DNA of 64,000 nt from Rotaria socialis (Eukaryota; Rotifera; Eurotatoria; Philodinida; Philodinidae), in contig CAJNYU010000361.1 in NCBI GenBank assembly GCA_905331475.1, positions 1-64,000 on the forward strand. The letters run 5' to 3'. Below are positions 38,702 through 50,389 of this stretch, piece by piece. The notes beneath the pieces were generated by a model. The model did no database searches and was not told where the DNA came from. It saw only the letters and a program-made list of their open reading frames with translations. A program made the position numbers and the translations under genes. Position 1 is the stretch's first letter; every line of letters begins with the position of its first letter.

Positions 38702-39896
38702 GTGCTATGATATCCACTTTTAATAGTTATTTTAAATAACGCCTGAGCACACCGATATGGAGACGACAGAATGATTCCAGTCTAGAGTAGGCTCACTTTT
38801 TTGGGAAAATTATGTCTGTCGATGTAAAAATACAGGATTCAAATTTGATTATTATCATAAGACTTTAATTTTTTTCTCTATGATCAATGAAAAGTTTTAA
38901 CGTAGTTTGCACCAGTGACACTCTAGTTTTTATCAAATCTTAATCGAATATAATCAGTGTGAATTTCGGAAATCCATGAAATTTCGATCTTTTTTTACGT
39001 TGTTTTTGATAAAGACGGTTTGAAAATTGATTAAAACCTCATTAGTATAAGAAATTGCTTTATTCATTTCAATCTGATTCCAGCCCTAATGTTGTATTTA
39101 TGAATGTGAACCAGCTGAAAAGTTTTTTGTTTTTTTACAATGATGATCGTTGTCGATTTTCTGGCTAGATTTTGATTATTTATCAACGTGATAAGTATCT
39201 AATGCATGATTACACCCGAGAGCACAGAAACTATAACCAATTAACTGCAAAGTGTTATTGAAAAAGCATTAGAAAAAATAGCCTAACAAGAAATAGACCT
39301 GTTTCGTAGCTAAAAAACGTTTCCTGTCTTGATCTTTTTAAATAAAATCAGTGCAGGCGCTTCATCAAGTCGATAGTGAGATTTTTATTAGTTTTACCTA
39401 TGGCATTTCTGTTCATAACCATGATTCACTTTTAGTTATCATTTGAATTGTTAAATAGAATTAAACTAGAAGATGAAATTTCATGAAAACTAGTGGGCTT
39501 CGTGCTTTATTGTGAAAGAAAGGTAAAGTCTGATTTTGTTTATCTGGTATTGCGACAGGAAAAGAGCAACTTTTTCAAACATTTAGTAATGTAGTGAAAA
39601 CCGAAAAAAAGCCAACGATTTTACTGATCTATTAGCCAACTCTATTGCAGCTACTCGTCGGCAATTTTTCGAGTAAAATGCGATTGGCCTCTACAATTTA
39701 CCTGGTTTTTGTGGCAGGGATAAAATTCAAAAACTATTTTAAATAGAATATTGGAAAAAGAAATCCAATTGTTCTATACTAAGAAGAAACAATGCAACGT
39801 CAATCTAATTACATGTCAATGAAATTCAAAAAACATATCATTGAACAAGAGTTAGAAGTAGCTGAAATATGGACTGAAAATCTTAGAGTACGCCAT
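38702..39896. other. Spacer between miniature elements
   Basis: About 1.2 kb of A/T-rich DNA in which I see no gene, exon chain or clear repeat. Confidence 0.5.
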
Positions 39897-40185
39897 CCCA
39901 GGTCGATCAAAACGGACCACCGTAAACGGTCGTTTTTGCATCGTATTCCGTCGTAAAACGGCCGTTTTAAACCGAATTAAGGCGTTTTAACAGGAACAGT
40001 ATTACGGCCATACACGGACACCGTATATCAGTCGTAAAACCTCGTAAAGCCGGCGTAATATTATCGTATTCTATAGAACATACGGCCGTATTACTGCCCC
40101 TGCTATACAGGGAAAATGCGGCACGTAAAACGGGCCGTATTTGTATCGTATACGACCGTATAAGGTTCGTTTTCTTCGACCGGGG
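39897..40185. mobile_element. CCGTA-rich foldback MITE, copy A
   Basis: A 289-bp element, more G/C-rich than its surroundings and packed with CCGTA/TACGG motifs. It starts CCCAGGTCGATCAAAACGG; the other end read inward starts CCCCGGTCGAAGAAAACG, giving imperfect terminal inverted repeats. Size, ends and internal motif (CCGTATTACTG) match copy B at 47935-48224. No coding capacity. The target duplication is unclear. Confidence 0.68.
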
Positions 40186-41793
40186 GCATTGGTCGAGAAA
40201 CTATGAAAATAAGCATTAGTAGAAAATTTTATATTTTATCGAGCCTATCAAGTCCTTGGTGTGCCTATTTCAAGTTTGCCTAAATCTAATCTCCTCAAAT
40301 CTATGTTAGATTCGCGTCTACACCAGCCTTTATCTGTTCTACTTTGAGCCTACCCAGCTCTATCGTTTCTCTTATCTATCTTTCTCGATTGTCTTCCTGG
40401 CATCATTATTTCATACATGAACGTGGCCAACAAGCATTCACGAATAAAGTTCATTTTATTTTTGTCAACAATAATCAATCTTATTAGATAATTGAAGATA
40501 AATAAACGCGTTATGGACATCGTATTGAAATGAAAGACATTTTTTTTAAATTCGATCAACAATTATTCTTATTGAATATATTTAAAGTGAGAATTATTTT
40601 TAAAACTTGTTCTTCTCAATTCATCTTATTTGCCTTTATCAAACTATTGAAAAAAACTGAAAGAAAACAAATAATTCTTTCTTCTTTACTAAAGAATGAA
40701 ATAATATATAAAATCATCTCGTTGATTGTCGTTGAAATTGATGTTAATGAAAAAGAAATTAATAAACCGAATAAGATGTTTAGATGTTTGAATCGATTAG
40801 TCGTAAGAACGTATAGATCTTTATTTCTAATGCAAACTTAAGACATTTTACTTAATTATATTAATAATTATCTAATAAATTCTTTCAACGAAAAATATAA
40901 AACAAACTTCCAATAACCGTTCAATAAACTAGAAAGAATTAAATCGATCAGGTTTGTTGAGTATGGAAGGGTTGTTAAAAGATCGTTTCAGATAACTTCT
41001 ACATTATTTTATGTATTTATATTGTATTGATTAACTGACAAAAATAACATGATAATATTATGATCATATGATACAATGGTTTACATTAATTGATGAAACT
41101 AAACTAGTCATATATAGAAATACAAGAAAAACAATATGCTAAGTTAAACAACATCAACTAGAGCGATAGAATTTTGATTCTGCTTGTACTCATAGTTGCT
41201 CTTGAGAACACGCCAATGGTTAAATTTGCCAAGATAAGATTTGATGGTAAATAAAACAGATCTCCTTTTAGATTGTTTATTTGTCGAATCAGAAGAGTTG
41301 TTGCTTTTGAAAAAGATCGACTATTAAACAAATAAAATAGAAAATTGATTATGATCAAAATTTAATATTTATACTCTTAAATAGTAGAAATTCCTTTTAT
41401 TCGACTATAAAGAATCAAAAACATATTCGCAATAGTTTTATTTTCAGACATTTAAAAAGCAATTTTAGTTGACCTCTCTTGTCGCACGTTTAGAACAATA
41501 TAAGATACCTTTTATTAGCCATGATATTTAAAACAAGATATGAACGACTTATTCGACTCAAAAAACATCGAATTTTGTCTCAAAAATATTTCTAGTCTAA
41601 GTGAAAATTTCTTAGCAAATTTTTATTCATGCGTATATTTATAACTAATTAATTGTTTTTATAGTTTTATAAATAATTTTTCTGCAATGATGTGTTTCTC
41701 CTAACTCCGTTCAAGTTCTTTTTTTCAAATTCCAGTAGAACAAATGCAAAAAAATTTAAGATTTTTCATTGTTGAAAATTCTTCTAAAAAATC
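40186..41793. other. Spacer
   Basis: About 1.6 kb of A/T-rich sequence. Isolated open frames (for example a 103-codon one at 40530-40841 on the plus strand) have no start context, splice continuity or domain that I recognise. Confidence 0.45.
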
Positions 41794-42283
41794 TTATTTC
41801 ATTTTGTTACACTGCAAAAAAAGAAACAAAGAGAGAGAGAGAGACAACAACGGATCTGAGAACGATAGGATATCATCTTTCCTACCAATTAATATAGAAA
41901 ACATATCTTTTCTTTTTGTACAGAATTTTGATTTTGTTTCGAAATCTACTCACCAAAACATCCATAAAGTACTCGGCGGCATGAATAATTAGCAATGAAA
42001 TTATAATTAATGCGACAACAAGTATCATATAAGCACATATTCGCATTGAACCATTTGTTATCATCTAAAAATCATTAAGAAGATAAAATATTCTAAGTGA
42101 TAAGCATCGTTTACATACGATGAAAAGTATGACGTATTTCAAAATGAGGACCACGAGCACGAAGTACATAACCAAAAATGGAATTACAATTAATGGATGA
42201 AAACGAGCCCATGGCGAATACCGTTGATGATTTCGTTCACAAGGTTCCGATGGCGAATTAATTAAAATCTCTTCGGTATTCAT
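41794..42283 (-). CDS. Small two-helix membrane protein (unidentified)
   Basis: I do not recognise this gene. Three exons (42119-42283, 41954-42064, 41794-41811) with GT..AG introns of 54 and 142 bp join in frame to 97 residues. The 3' acceptor has a long CT-rich tract ending TTTTTTTGCAG. The N-terminal 29 residues are polar (MNTEEILINSPSEP). Two hydrophobic segments follow: about residues 30-55 (LIVIPFLVMYFVLVVLILKY) and about 62-85 (CAYMILVVALIIISLLIIHA). The exon structure, a clear start and a composition unlike the surrounding non-coding DNA support a real gene. If the last donor is unused, the frame runs on to a stop near 41882 instead. Confidence 0.5.
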
Positions 42284-43282
42284 CGTAAACAATGATAAAA
42301 GTTAAAGTTTTCTTGACGACAGCTCTATACACATTAATGTATCTTAAAGAATACAGTTCGTTTTCAAAATATTATAGAATAAAATTAATTTTCTTAATGT
42401 TTGAAATCTTATTTTCAATTGGAAATTTCAATCAGATCAAAAATGAAGAGACTGTTATCAAATAAAAAGTAACACCTTTTGGTTTTACATAAATAAAAGA
42501 ATCGCTGAATTTTCTTTTTCCGATCTAGAATATTATCAAAATCGTGCAAATATTGGCAATTTTTATGAAAAAGATTACTAAATAACAAAATACCGTTTCA
42601 AATTCAAACCAGTGAAAAAGTTTCATAAAAAACGGTAGATAATGCTTTCCAAAAAACGGAAAATTTCGAATTAAACAAGTGAATATATATAATGCTTGTC
42701 CTTTAGTATTCAATTATGTTATAGAATTGATTTAATATCGTCTACTTTTAATATACGATTCAAAACAAAAAAATTGTGCGAGTCTTTCGATCAAATTTTG
42801 GAAGCCTTTTATTCAGCGTTCGAAAGCAAAAGGCTCAATAACATATTCAAAAAATGCGAAAGACTTTTTAAAGAAAACAAAACCTTTCAGAAGCTATGGA
42901 ATGGGTTCTACATTGTTCTCAATCAGAATGCGTTGTCTTCGATTTTTGTATGAACATTTTTCACTGGGTGATCTGGTTGTATAACTTCCAAGATAGGTTT
43001 CAGAAAAAATTGTTTCACTGAATATAATTCATCTTAATAGTTAGATTTTTATGAGTTATGATGTTTCTATCAGAAAAATATAATCAAATTTAAATAAAAA
43101 ATTTTCCTGATTAATTCGAAGGCGTACCACAACAAGTAAATGAATATGATACATTTTCATATCTGAAAAAGAATATCATCAAGATTGTGTGGTATGATTT
43201 ATTACACTTATATATCATATGTATCAAATTAAAAAAAGAAAGACAAGAAATATCTGATCATTGAAAAAAAAACTGTTGACTC
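42284..43282. other. Spacer
   Basis: About 1 kb of A/T-rich DNA with no supported gene. It would include the promoter of the small membrane protein gene. Confidence 0.45.
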
Positions 43283-43629
43283 CCCAGGTGAATGAATCCT
43301 ATGACATATCCGATAGGATCTGATGAGATTCCGGGTTACGGATTGACTGTCGGCTCCGACGGAAAAAAAAAACATTTTCTTAATTAGGGGTGAATATGCA
43401 TATTTTCTCATAAGAACACTAGGGTCATACGTTCATGTCGGATTCCGTTAATTTCCAACACTGGATCCTATGGGATTCCTACACCAAGGATCCAACTGTA
43501 GGTCCTGATCCCGGAGGAATCCTATAGGATTTCGTTGGTTTTATTGGAATCCATGGATATTTGGTATATTCACGGTCTGAGCCTTGTCGGAATCCGATAG
43601 TATCCTAGTTTCGGAATGACTCTCCTGGG
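43283..43629. mobile_element. GGATCC/ATCCGATAGGAT-rich foldback MITE, copy 1
   Basis: A 347-bp element beginning CCCAGGTGAATGAATCC and ending so that the inward reading of the other strand starts CCCAGGAGAGTCATTCC. Its body is filled with self-complementary motifs such as ATCCTATAGGAT and GGATTCCG. It is flanked by TC on both sides, a possible 2-bp target duplication. It shares its first 20 bases with copy 2. No coding capacity. Confidence 0.65.
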
Positions 43630-44001
43630 TCATGAGATAAAAAGAAAATATAAATCTGCTCATATGATGGAAGTGAGTGAAGTTATATATCTAAAAAATT
43701 ATATTAATTATGTGCTCATAATTGGGTTATAATAGTAATAACCATTAAACGGTGCTTTCAATGATGCTGTTCGGTTCAAGTGACGAAATTAAATAATCGG
43801 TCGATTGAGGAACAGAATGAACACGAGTGCCAACAGTGGATGTTGGAAAATGTGCAACTAGCAAACTTGTTTATTCAACATGTAAAGATAATAATGGATC
43901 CTGATCTCGACTATTGGTGTCGCGAGTGATTGTATACCTGTTGCACGAAGATTTATTTTCACGAATGTATAGCAAAGCATGTCAAAAAAACAGAAGAACC
44001 A
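43630..44001. other. Spacer between the two MITE copies
   Basis: About 370 bp of A/T-rich sequence; nothing recognisable. Confidence 0.45.
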
Positions 44002-44350
44002 CCCAGGTGAATGAATCCTATATCAGATCCAACCAGTCGACAAAATCAGATGGGATTCCGGGTCACGGAACCACTAACGGATACGACGGAAAAAAGCATT
44101 TAATTAATTGACCAATAATTAGTACCTCAAGCCAGCATTAGAGGGTAGTCCGAGTCGAGCGTTGGATCCGTCACAATCCGACAGTAGGATCCGATGATTA
44201 TACAATGTTATTCCGACACTAGAGATCCGAATGTCATTCCACAACCCGGAATCCGATAGGAATTCGCTGGTTTATTGGAAATGTATATAAAATCCGATTG
44301 GAATTCTATAGGATCTTATTGGGTCCGATTGTCGGGATGATCCTCCTGGG
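44002..44350. mobile_element. GGATCC/ATCCGATAGGAT-rich foldback MITE, copy 2
   Basis: A 349-bp element of the same family and orientation as copy 1. It starts CCCAGGTGAATGAATCCTAT; its other end read inward starts CCCAGGAGGATCATCC. It is flanked by CA on both sides. Near-identical length and ends, but much internal divergence, suggest two old independent insertions. Confidence 0.65.
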
Positions 44351-44659
44351 CATAGAACACAAAATGCAACCAAAAAGAAATAGGAATAAATAAAAGATGG
44401 GAATAACTGAAGTCCTCAAGAGCGGTTCTTTCATTAAATCATGTAGACGGGTAAAATAAGATAATTTTATTTCGATTAAGACTTTCTTTTTAACTTTACA
44501 CTGAAACAATATTTTTTGCAACATTTTCTATTTTATCTCGGTTTTGGAACCTAATAAAAAGATTGATGCTTTTTTCTGAAAAAATTTAAAATTTAAATGT
44601 ATGATCATAATTGCTAAAACTAAATCTTTCTAGGTATTTTCAATATTTCAATCACCGAC
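44351..44659. other. Spacer
   Basis: About 300 bp of A/T-rich sequence with no recognised feature apart from the left target duplication (44655-44659) of the solo LTR that follows. Confidence 0.45.
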
Positions 44660-44916
44660 TGTGCCGATATCGATGGCACGCTTCGATGATTCTCCTTCCT
44701 CTTCCTTCTATTCTCTTTCCATTATTATAATATATCTCTCTCCTGTCTCTCTTCTATCTCTCTCCTATATATACGTGTGTTATGTATGAAGTTGTTACAC
44801 TCTGGATATGTGAATAAACGAATAAACATCATTGCCGTGAGTGGCTGTAAGCTACTCCACCTCTATCCAGTTTGTCAATACGATATAAACTCAACAGAGT
44901 CTTATTAATCGTTACA
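44660..44916 (+). mobile_element. Solo LTR of an LTR retrotransposon
   Basis: A 257-bp segment starting TGTGCCGATATCG and ending TCGTTACA, so it has the canonical TG..CA (here TGT..ACA) termini. It is flanked by a perfect 5-bp direct duplication, CCGAC, at 44655-44659 and 44917-44921. Inside are a TATA-like motif (CTATATATAC, about 44766), AATAAA motifs (about 44814-44825) and a pyrimidine-rich tract, all usual in an LTR. No second LTR, primer-binding site or reverse transcriptase is nearby. It is therefore best read as the product of recombination between two LTRs. Confidence 0.62.
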
Positions 44917-44921
44917 CCGAC

Positions 44922-47900
44922 AAAATCTGAATATCTATGGTGAATTATATTTTTTATCATGAGACATAAGCTATTCAGAATCTATGAATTTCAAGTATGA
45001 AAAAAATAAGGATATTGCATTTCATGGTACATTAAATGAGAAAACCAAACTACTCGACGCATGACACAAAAGTTTTGCCCTATCAGAGATGATCACAGAA
45101 AATGACGGTCCTGATGTTCTATCGTTCGCCAGGATAGAGTAAGCCAAGAAGATACGAAAGGGCAGGACAGAGAAAGTTATCCTATGCTCACATGTAATAA
45201 AAAGATAACTCTAGGGACTGGATCGATCATCCAAAGAACAAGAACCAATCTTAATTCTGAACAGCTGGATAATATTTTATGAAATCAGCCATCGTAAAAG
45301 AGTAAAATATTTCGATAAAAATGTTAAGTTTTTTTTGTTTTGTATGTGTCAAACAAAGTTTAAGTTTAGGCAAATTGAAAAAGTTTTGTCAAGATTAAAA
45401 AAAATAAAAAAAAAACGCAAAAAGATGAGACGAAAGAACTCACTCATATATCAGTATTAAGTTCTGTTCAGCTTTAATTCAAGGTCAGTTAAATCTAGAC
45501 AGTTGGAGAGTTCCGCACTGTTTTCTATTTAACTTTAATTTGTCTAAATAAGCTTTGATCAAAAAATCAAGGCTCTGAGCTTATTATTTTTGATTAGTAT
45601 TTTTTTTATCTTTGCGTAATTATCTTAAAATTTTAGCCTGGTTCATAGATAAGATGCTAAGTTTTATTAGCTTACTTTCCAATCGAAAAACAAAAATGAC
45701 GAACATTTTAGCCTATGTCGTGTCTGTACTAAACTATTATAGCTACTGACTCTCGATTAGCAATGGAATTTTGACTTTAAAGTAAAGTTAAAGTGCCATT
45801 CTCACTGTCACTGTTTAATACTGCAAATATTCAAAGGCGCACTTCTTCTATTCATGAAAATACTTTGCTAAATCATTTTGTGATGTCGTCACAGAAGAAG
45901 TCACTGATGCTTACATACAGCATCAACAAATGGAAATACTCGATCAAATTGAAAAGTAGGTATCTGATATATTTTACTAAAGAGGAAAGTTTAGGTTTAT
46001 TTTAAAATAAAAGAACATTATTTCTTAGTTTAGCGTCTAATTAAAAACACTTCCGCATAAGTTTAATTTTCTCTGTGATAGATATTTCCTTTTCTCCTAG
46101 TTTCACTTTTGTTAGCAAATATTTTTTCATTTGTCTGTTCTTATTAACAGTATTCACTATATGTCAAGAAAGTTATCATAAATCACATACATTCATAATG
46201 TTTTTCATTTATTTTTCGTCAACAATGTGCCACTAACATAATAATTAAATCGAAATTTTTCTACAATTTTTTGCATGTATACTATTAGTCACTATTGGAA
46301 ACTTTAGATGTTGTCTTTGAAAATAATGCGAAATAAATTAACTAGAAGATAAGTAATAAACTAGTATGTAATTTGGTGGTCGAAAACCGAAATAGGAATT
46401 CTTTCTGCCCTCTCGTATGCTGTTCTTCCATGTACTACAAGGCAGGACAGAAACAGTTGTCTTATGTTCATATCTACCTTATACTCTTAATATATAATCA
46501 GTAATTAGTGCATGTTTTTCTTTAAGGTATCTTTCTTATCTTTAACTGAAATGAATATTTCATTAGATTTTTTTGATTTTCATTTCGATTATTTCATCTG
46601 TTCTTTTCGTTTTCTTTTGCAATTTGAGATTAAATCTGATTGAAATGCGTCAATTTTACTTGTGTGTATGGTAAGACCACCATTTTTTGGAAGGTATATT
46701 TCAAGTGCACGAATAGATAAGTTCTTTTTTAATGCGTAGCGCACAGACGTATTGGCACACACGGCTTGCACTTAAGGTTTCTATAGATAATATTGCTTCT
46801 ATCCTTTCAAGTTCTGTAATCAAGAATGAATGAACTGTATTTAATGCAGGCTAATTTAAAAGTTTTCGACCCATCAGCTTTTTTTCTCATGAAAAATAGC
46901 ACGATAGCATGCACGCTCACCTTAAGTGACTTATTCAAATGTTGAAAACAGATGCAATGATTTGGTTGGGCAATGCTCATAGCGTGTGAAATGATGAAAT
47001 TCATAAAAAAACACACTTTTTAACGAAAGAAAAACAAGGATGCTAATAAAAGACAAAAATGCTATTGTTACTATACTAGAACACTAACTAAAATATGATT
47101 TCATTAATACTCACAGCTTCAGTGATCATCGCCCATTTTTTTAAATTTATAATCGATCATAACAATGAATTGAAATAATACCATTGCCGTATTGATTACC
47201 ATTATTAATACACGTAAACAAATTTCCTACCATGCAAAGCCAAATAAAGAATTAATTTATTCTTTAATTTTTTTTGTCGAAAGAAAATAAAGCGTAAGAG
47301 AAAAATCAATATTTTTCAATGTCTTCCTTATCTATTTAATTTAATAGGTAGATGCTGTATTTGTACTACATTAAATAAGTCGTAATACTGCGAAAAAGCA
47401 ATGCAGTCATTTTTGGGTTCAACAGTTTGGTACAAAATGCAGGACGGTATTGTGACGAATATAGAGAGTGTCATCTATGCCCGTCGGCATGATGGTGTAT
47501 TGTGTCATCTGCACATCTCTAGTCGTGCGTTTCCTTTAGTTACCTTCCCTTATATACGCGAGAGTGATCACGCTTGGGCGGATATAGGCAAAGAGGGAAC
47601 GGTCACGCAATAGAACAATGCGAATTCATCAGGTCAATGCACAAACATAGGATACAGCGAAGAGGATAAAGTACATAAAGTGAGCTGTAACGGTATTTAC
47701 CGTTACAGGTATCTCATCAATTTTCATGTATCTTTAATAGTTTGCTATTTACTTGGCACATGTTTTTTCATCTATTATTTTGTCCGATTAAATTAAAATC
47801 TACAAGCAACAAATTTAAAGACATTTTTCTCACTATTTTAGATCGCTTTCTAAGAAAGTTATTTGAAAAACCGATTATGTGTGACTAATCGGCTGAATTT

Positions 47901-47934
47901 ATCATTTTATAAACTCTAATGTAACCAAACAATA
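44922..47934. other. Spacer with degenerate repeats
   Basis: About 3 kb without a supported gene. A degenerate 33-bp repeat, starting GGCAGGACAG, occurs at 45161-45193 and 46441-46473 with about six mismatches. A relatively G/C-rich stretch at 47400-47640 contains a TATATAAGGG motif on the minus strand (47547-47556) but no recognisable gene. Confidence 0.45.
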
Positions 47935-48224
47935 CCCAGGTCGAACAGTACGGTCCGTATACGGTCATTTACGGTTACTTCACGACTATTTTACAGACGA
48001 AAGTTTGCCGTAATATCTGGCGCAGTAATACGAACCGTATGATCATGAGAGTACGGAGCACAAACAGCCGTAAACCATGAAAATTCAGTTCCGTTGATGG
48101 TGCCGTATTACTGCGCCAGATATTACGGGCAAATACGGCCTATTTACTGCCGTAAATATACCGTTTTGACATCGTTTACCGCTGATAAACAGACCGTAAA
48201 CGAGTCCGTTTTGATCAGCCTGGG
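47935..48224. mobile_element. CCGTA-rich foldback MITE, copy B
   Basis: A 290-bp element related to copy A. It starts CCCAGGTCGAACAGTACGG; its other end read inward is CCCAGGCTGATCAAAACGGAC, which closely matches the start of copy A. It contains perfect 25-base inverted arms at 48008-48032 and 48104-48128, making it a strong hairpin former. No coding capacity. It directly abuts decayed coding sequence on its right. Confidence 0.7.
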
Positions 48225-48604
48225 TGGTGAATATAATCTAACTGTTAATAATCGTTTATGGCTTCGTTCATCTTATACAAGTTTATACTAATAATCAATG
48301 GTTTACATCAAAAAGTCAGTCTCTTCATTTAATTGATTCAATTTTTAAACAAGGCTATGATGTATTATTAGAAGATTGGAATGAAGCAATATTTATTTAT
48401 AAAGTCAAGGTTTTTATGCTCGATTGGCACGAACTAAGAAATGGGTTGTAGATGGAATTGTTGTGTCAAACTATACCACAGTTGCTAATCATCAATTAAC
48501 TCATTTATCAATGCAACCGTATCGTTAATGGGTTCATTGAACAGGATCAACGTCATTTATTCTGAGTCGATCTATTTCTATTGCCAATGGCTGTATTGGA
48601 TCGT
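48225..48604 (+). pseudogene. Decayed coding fragment, unidentified
   Basis: The plus strand reads like protein but is broken. A run including DSIFKQGYDVLLEDWNEAIF must sh shift frame to continue as KKWVVDGIVVSNYTTVANHQ. That run then meets in-frame TAA and TGA before a further coding-like stretch (TGSTSFILSRSISIANGC). Codon texture differs from the surrounding A/T-rich spacer. I cannot name the family. It begins right at the edge of MITE copy B, which may have contributed to the loss. Confidence 0.4.
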
Positions 48605-50389
48605 TGAGTAAATAAATAGATGGATCTTCGCGATAGAATTATATGATATATATTACATTATCAACTATTTCATATAAAACAAGAATTAAAATTTTATTCT
48701 TTAAAACTAAGATGAAAAAGTTCAGTCTGCTCGGTTTTTCTATACTTTTATTATTCAATGTTTTCTTGTCTATACAATTTCGAAAGGTTCTACACGTTTA
48801 TATTACTTGCATCCGGTAATTAACCAACGGTATTGATTGCAGGCTTAATATCGTTAGTAATAGAGCAATTATTCATTAGTGACAGATCTTTAATTTATTG
48901 CACTATGACATCGAAGAGTGTATACAGTTAAGATTAGTGTTCGTATCAATGGTCGTCATGTTTAACTGTCTATCATTAGTACGATAGAAAATATTTAGTG
49001 TTGTTACAAACACCCTCATACAGGATATTGATTTGCATGATGTTCAGGAAGCTGCACTGTTTATTAGATGTATATAATAACATGAAGAATAATTTATGTG
49101 AATCATGTTAATCAATATTAAATGAGCGAGTCACTTTTTTATACTGTGATAAAATTATTCATGAATACAATTATGGATTTGATAGTAAATGTAGAAAATA
49201 ATGAAACGATAAATATTAAATGAGCAGTACGATGTCAAGAGTAGCTATTTTATTATGCGTTCTCTGTCATCGTATGAATAATTATAATCTATTGAATAGC
49301 TGCTGTAAATTCGAAAGTTTCAATTTTGATTATTTCGACATCATACTGAATGTTTCTGTAGACTAAAATATTTTGATGCTGAAGGTGCAGAAAAGACGTT
49401 GAATAATCAAATTCACATTTATTATGTATGATAATAAAAGAACGAAGATGTCTATGCAATTAAATTTGCCATGGAAGCCAGCAATTTTGTAAGAAAGATA
49501 TATTGCCGTAATGAATAAACAGCCTTTTGCTTTCTATCGTTTTCCTCAGTTGTATCTTTCTTAGATTCATCATTTTTTTGTTTTATGCGCTTTCTGTCAG
49601 CCTGGTAAAATGCAATGTTACCACTATTTTTGTGAAACGAGCTTATTTACAACACTAATGGACCTATCAGGACACATGACAAATAGAACAGAATAAATCA
49701 TTTAAAATGTCTTTGCTTTTCAATTAAGAAATATCTGAAGTGAAAGTTAAATAGATTCAAGAATATGTCTAGGCACTCTCATGTTAGCTATTATGTATTA
49801 CAAAAACAAAGAATACTATATAATGATCGTTGTCCACAAACAACGACTATTATGAACTCCGTTATAATGACTATCCACAAAGTGTTATAGAAAAATATAG
49901 CAGAACTCTAAGTGCAATTTTTCCGATGTGAAATGTTTTCTTATAGAAGAACAGTAGCTATCTTGTATGATTAATTAACTTTTTGAACAGATCTTGGCAG
50001 GTAGTTATCCCTTGAGAAAAAAAACGGATGCCGTGTACCGAAGACTTACAACTGTAGCCTTAGTTTGGAAACAAATCAGAAGATAGGCTAATATCGTTTC
50101 ATACAATTGAGACATTAAGAAATTGAATATAAGCATTTATAGCATAAGAGATATTTTAGTTTGATTGAATTATAAGTTGCTAGATCAGAATTTTTGATAG
50201 AATACTGAAGTAGCAACTTGTAAAGGTTAGAAACTCTGAAAACTATCTGCGAAATTCATGGAGGCATTGAAATGTATCGGTTTTAAAGTTATATATATAT
50301 ATATTAAGTAAGATTCAGGTAGGTCTATATATTTCATCATTGTTTGCAACATGTTTTTCTCCCCCATCATCAATCTAGATTCGGTACAT
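48605..50389. other. Spacer, possibly more decayed coding sequence
   Basis: No intact gene. Short coding-like pieces appear on the plus strand (for example one containing NTLIQDIDLHDVQEAALF near 49010-49070) but cannot be joined into one frame. Confidence 0.4.

Noticed and set aside
40530-40841. 103-codon plus-strand frame
   Set aside because: A/T-driven Lys/Ile/Leu-rich frame without domain or exon continuity; chance length is plausible in such sequence.
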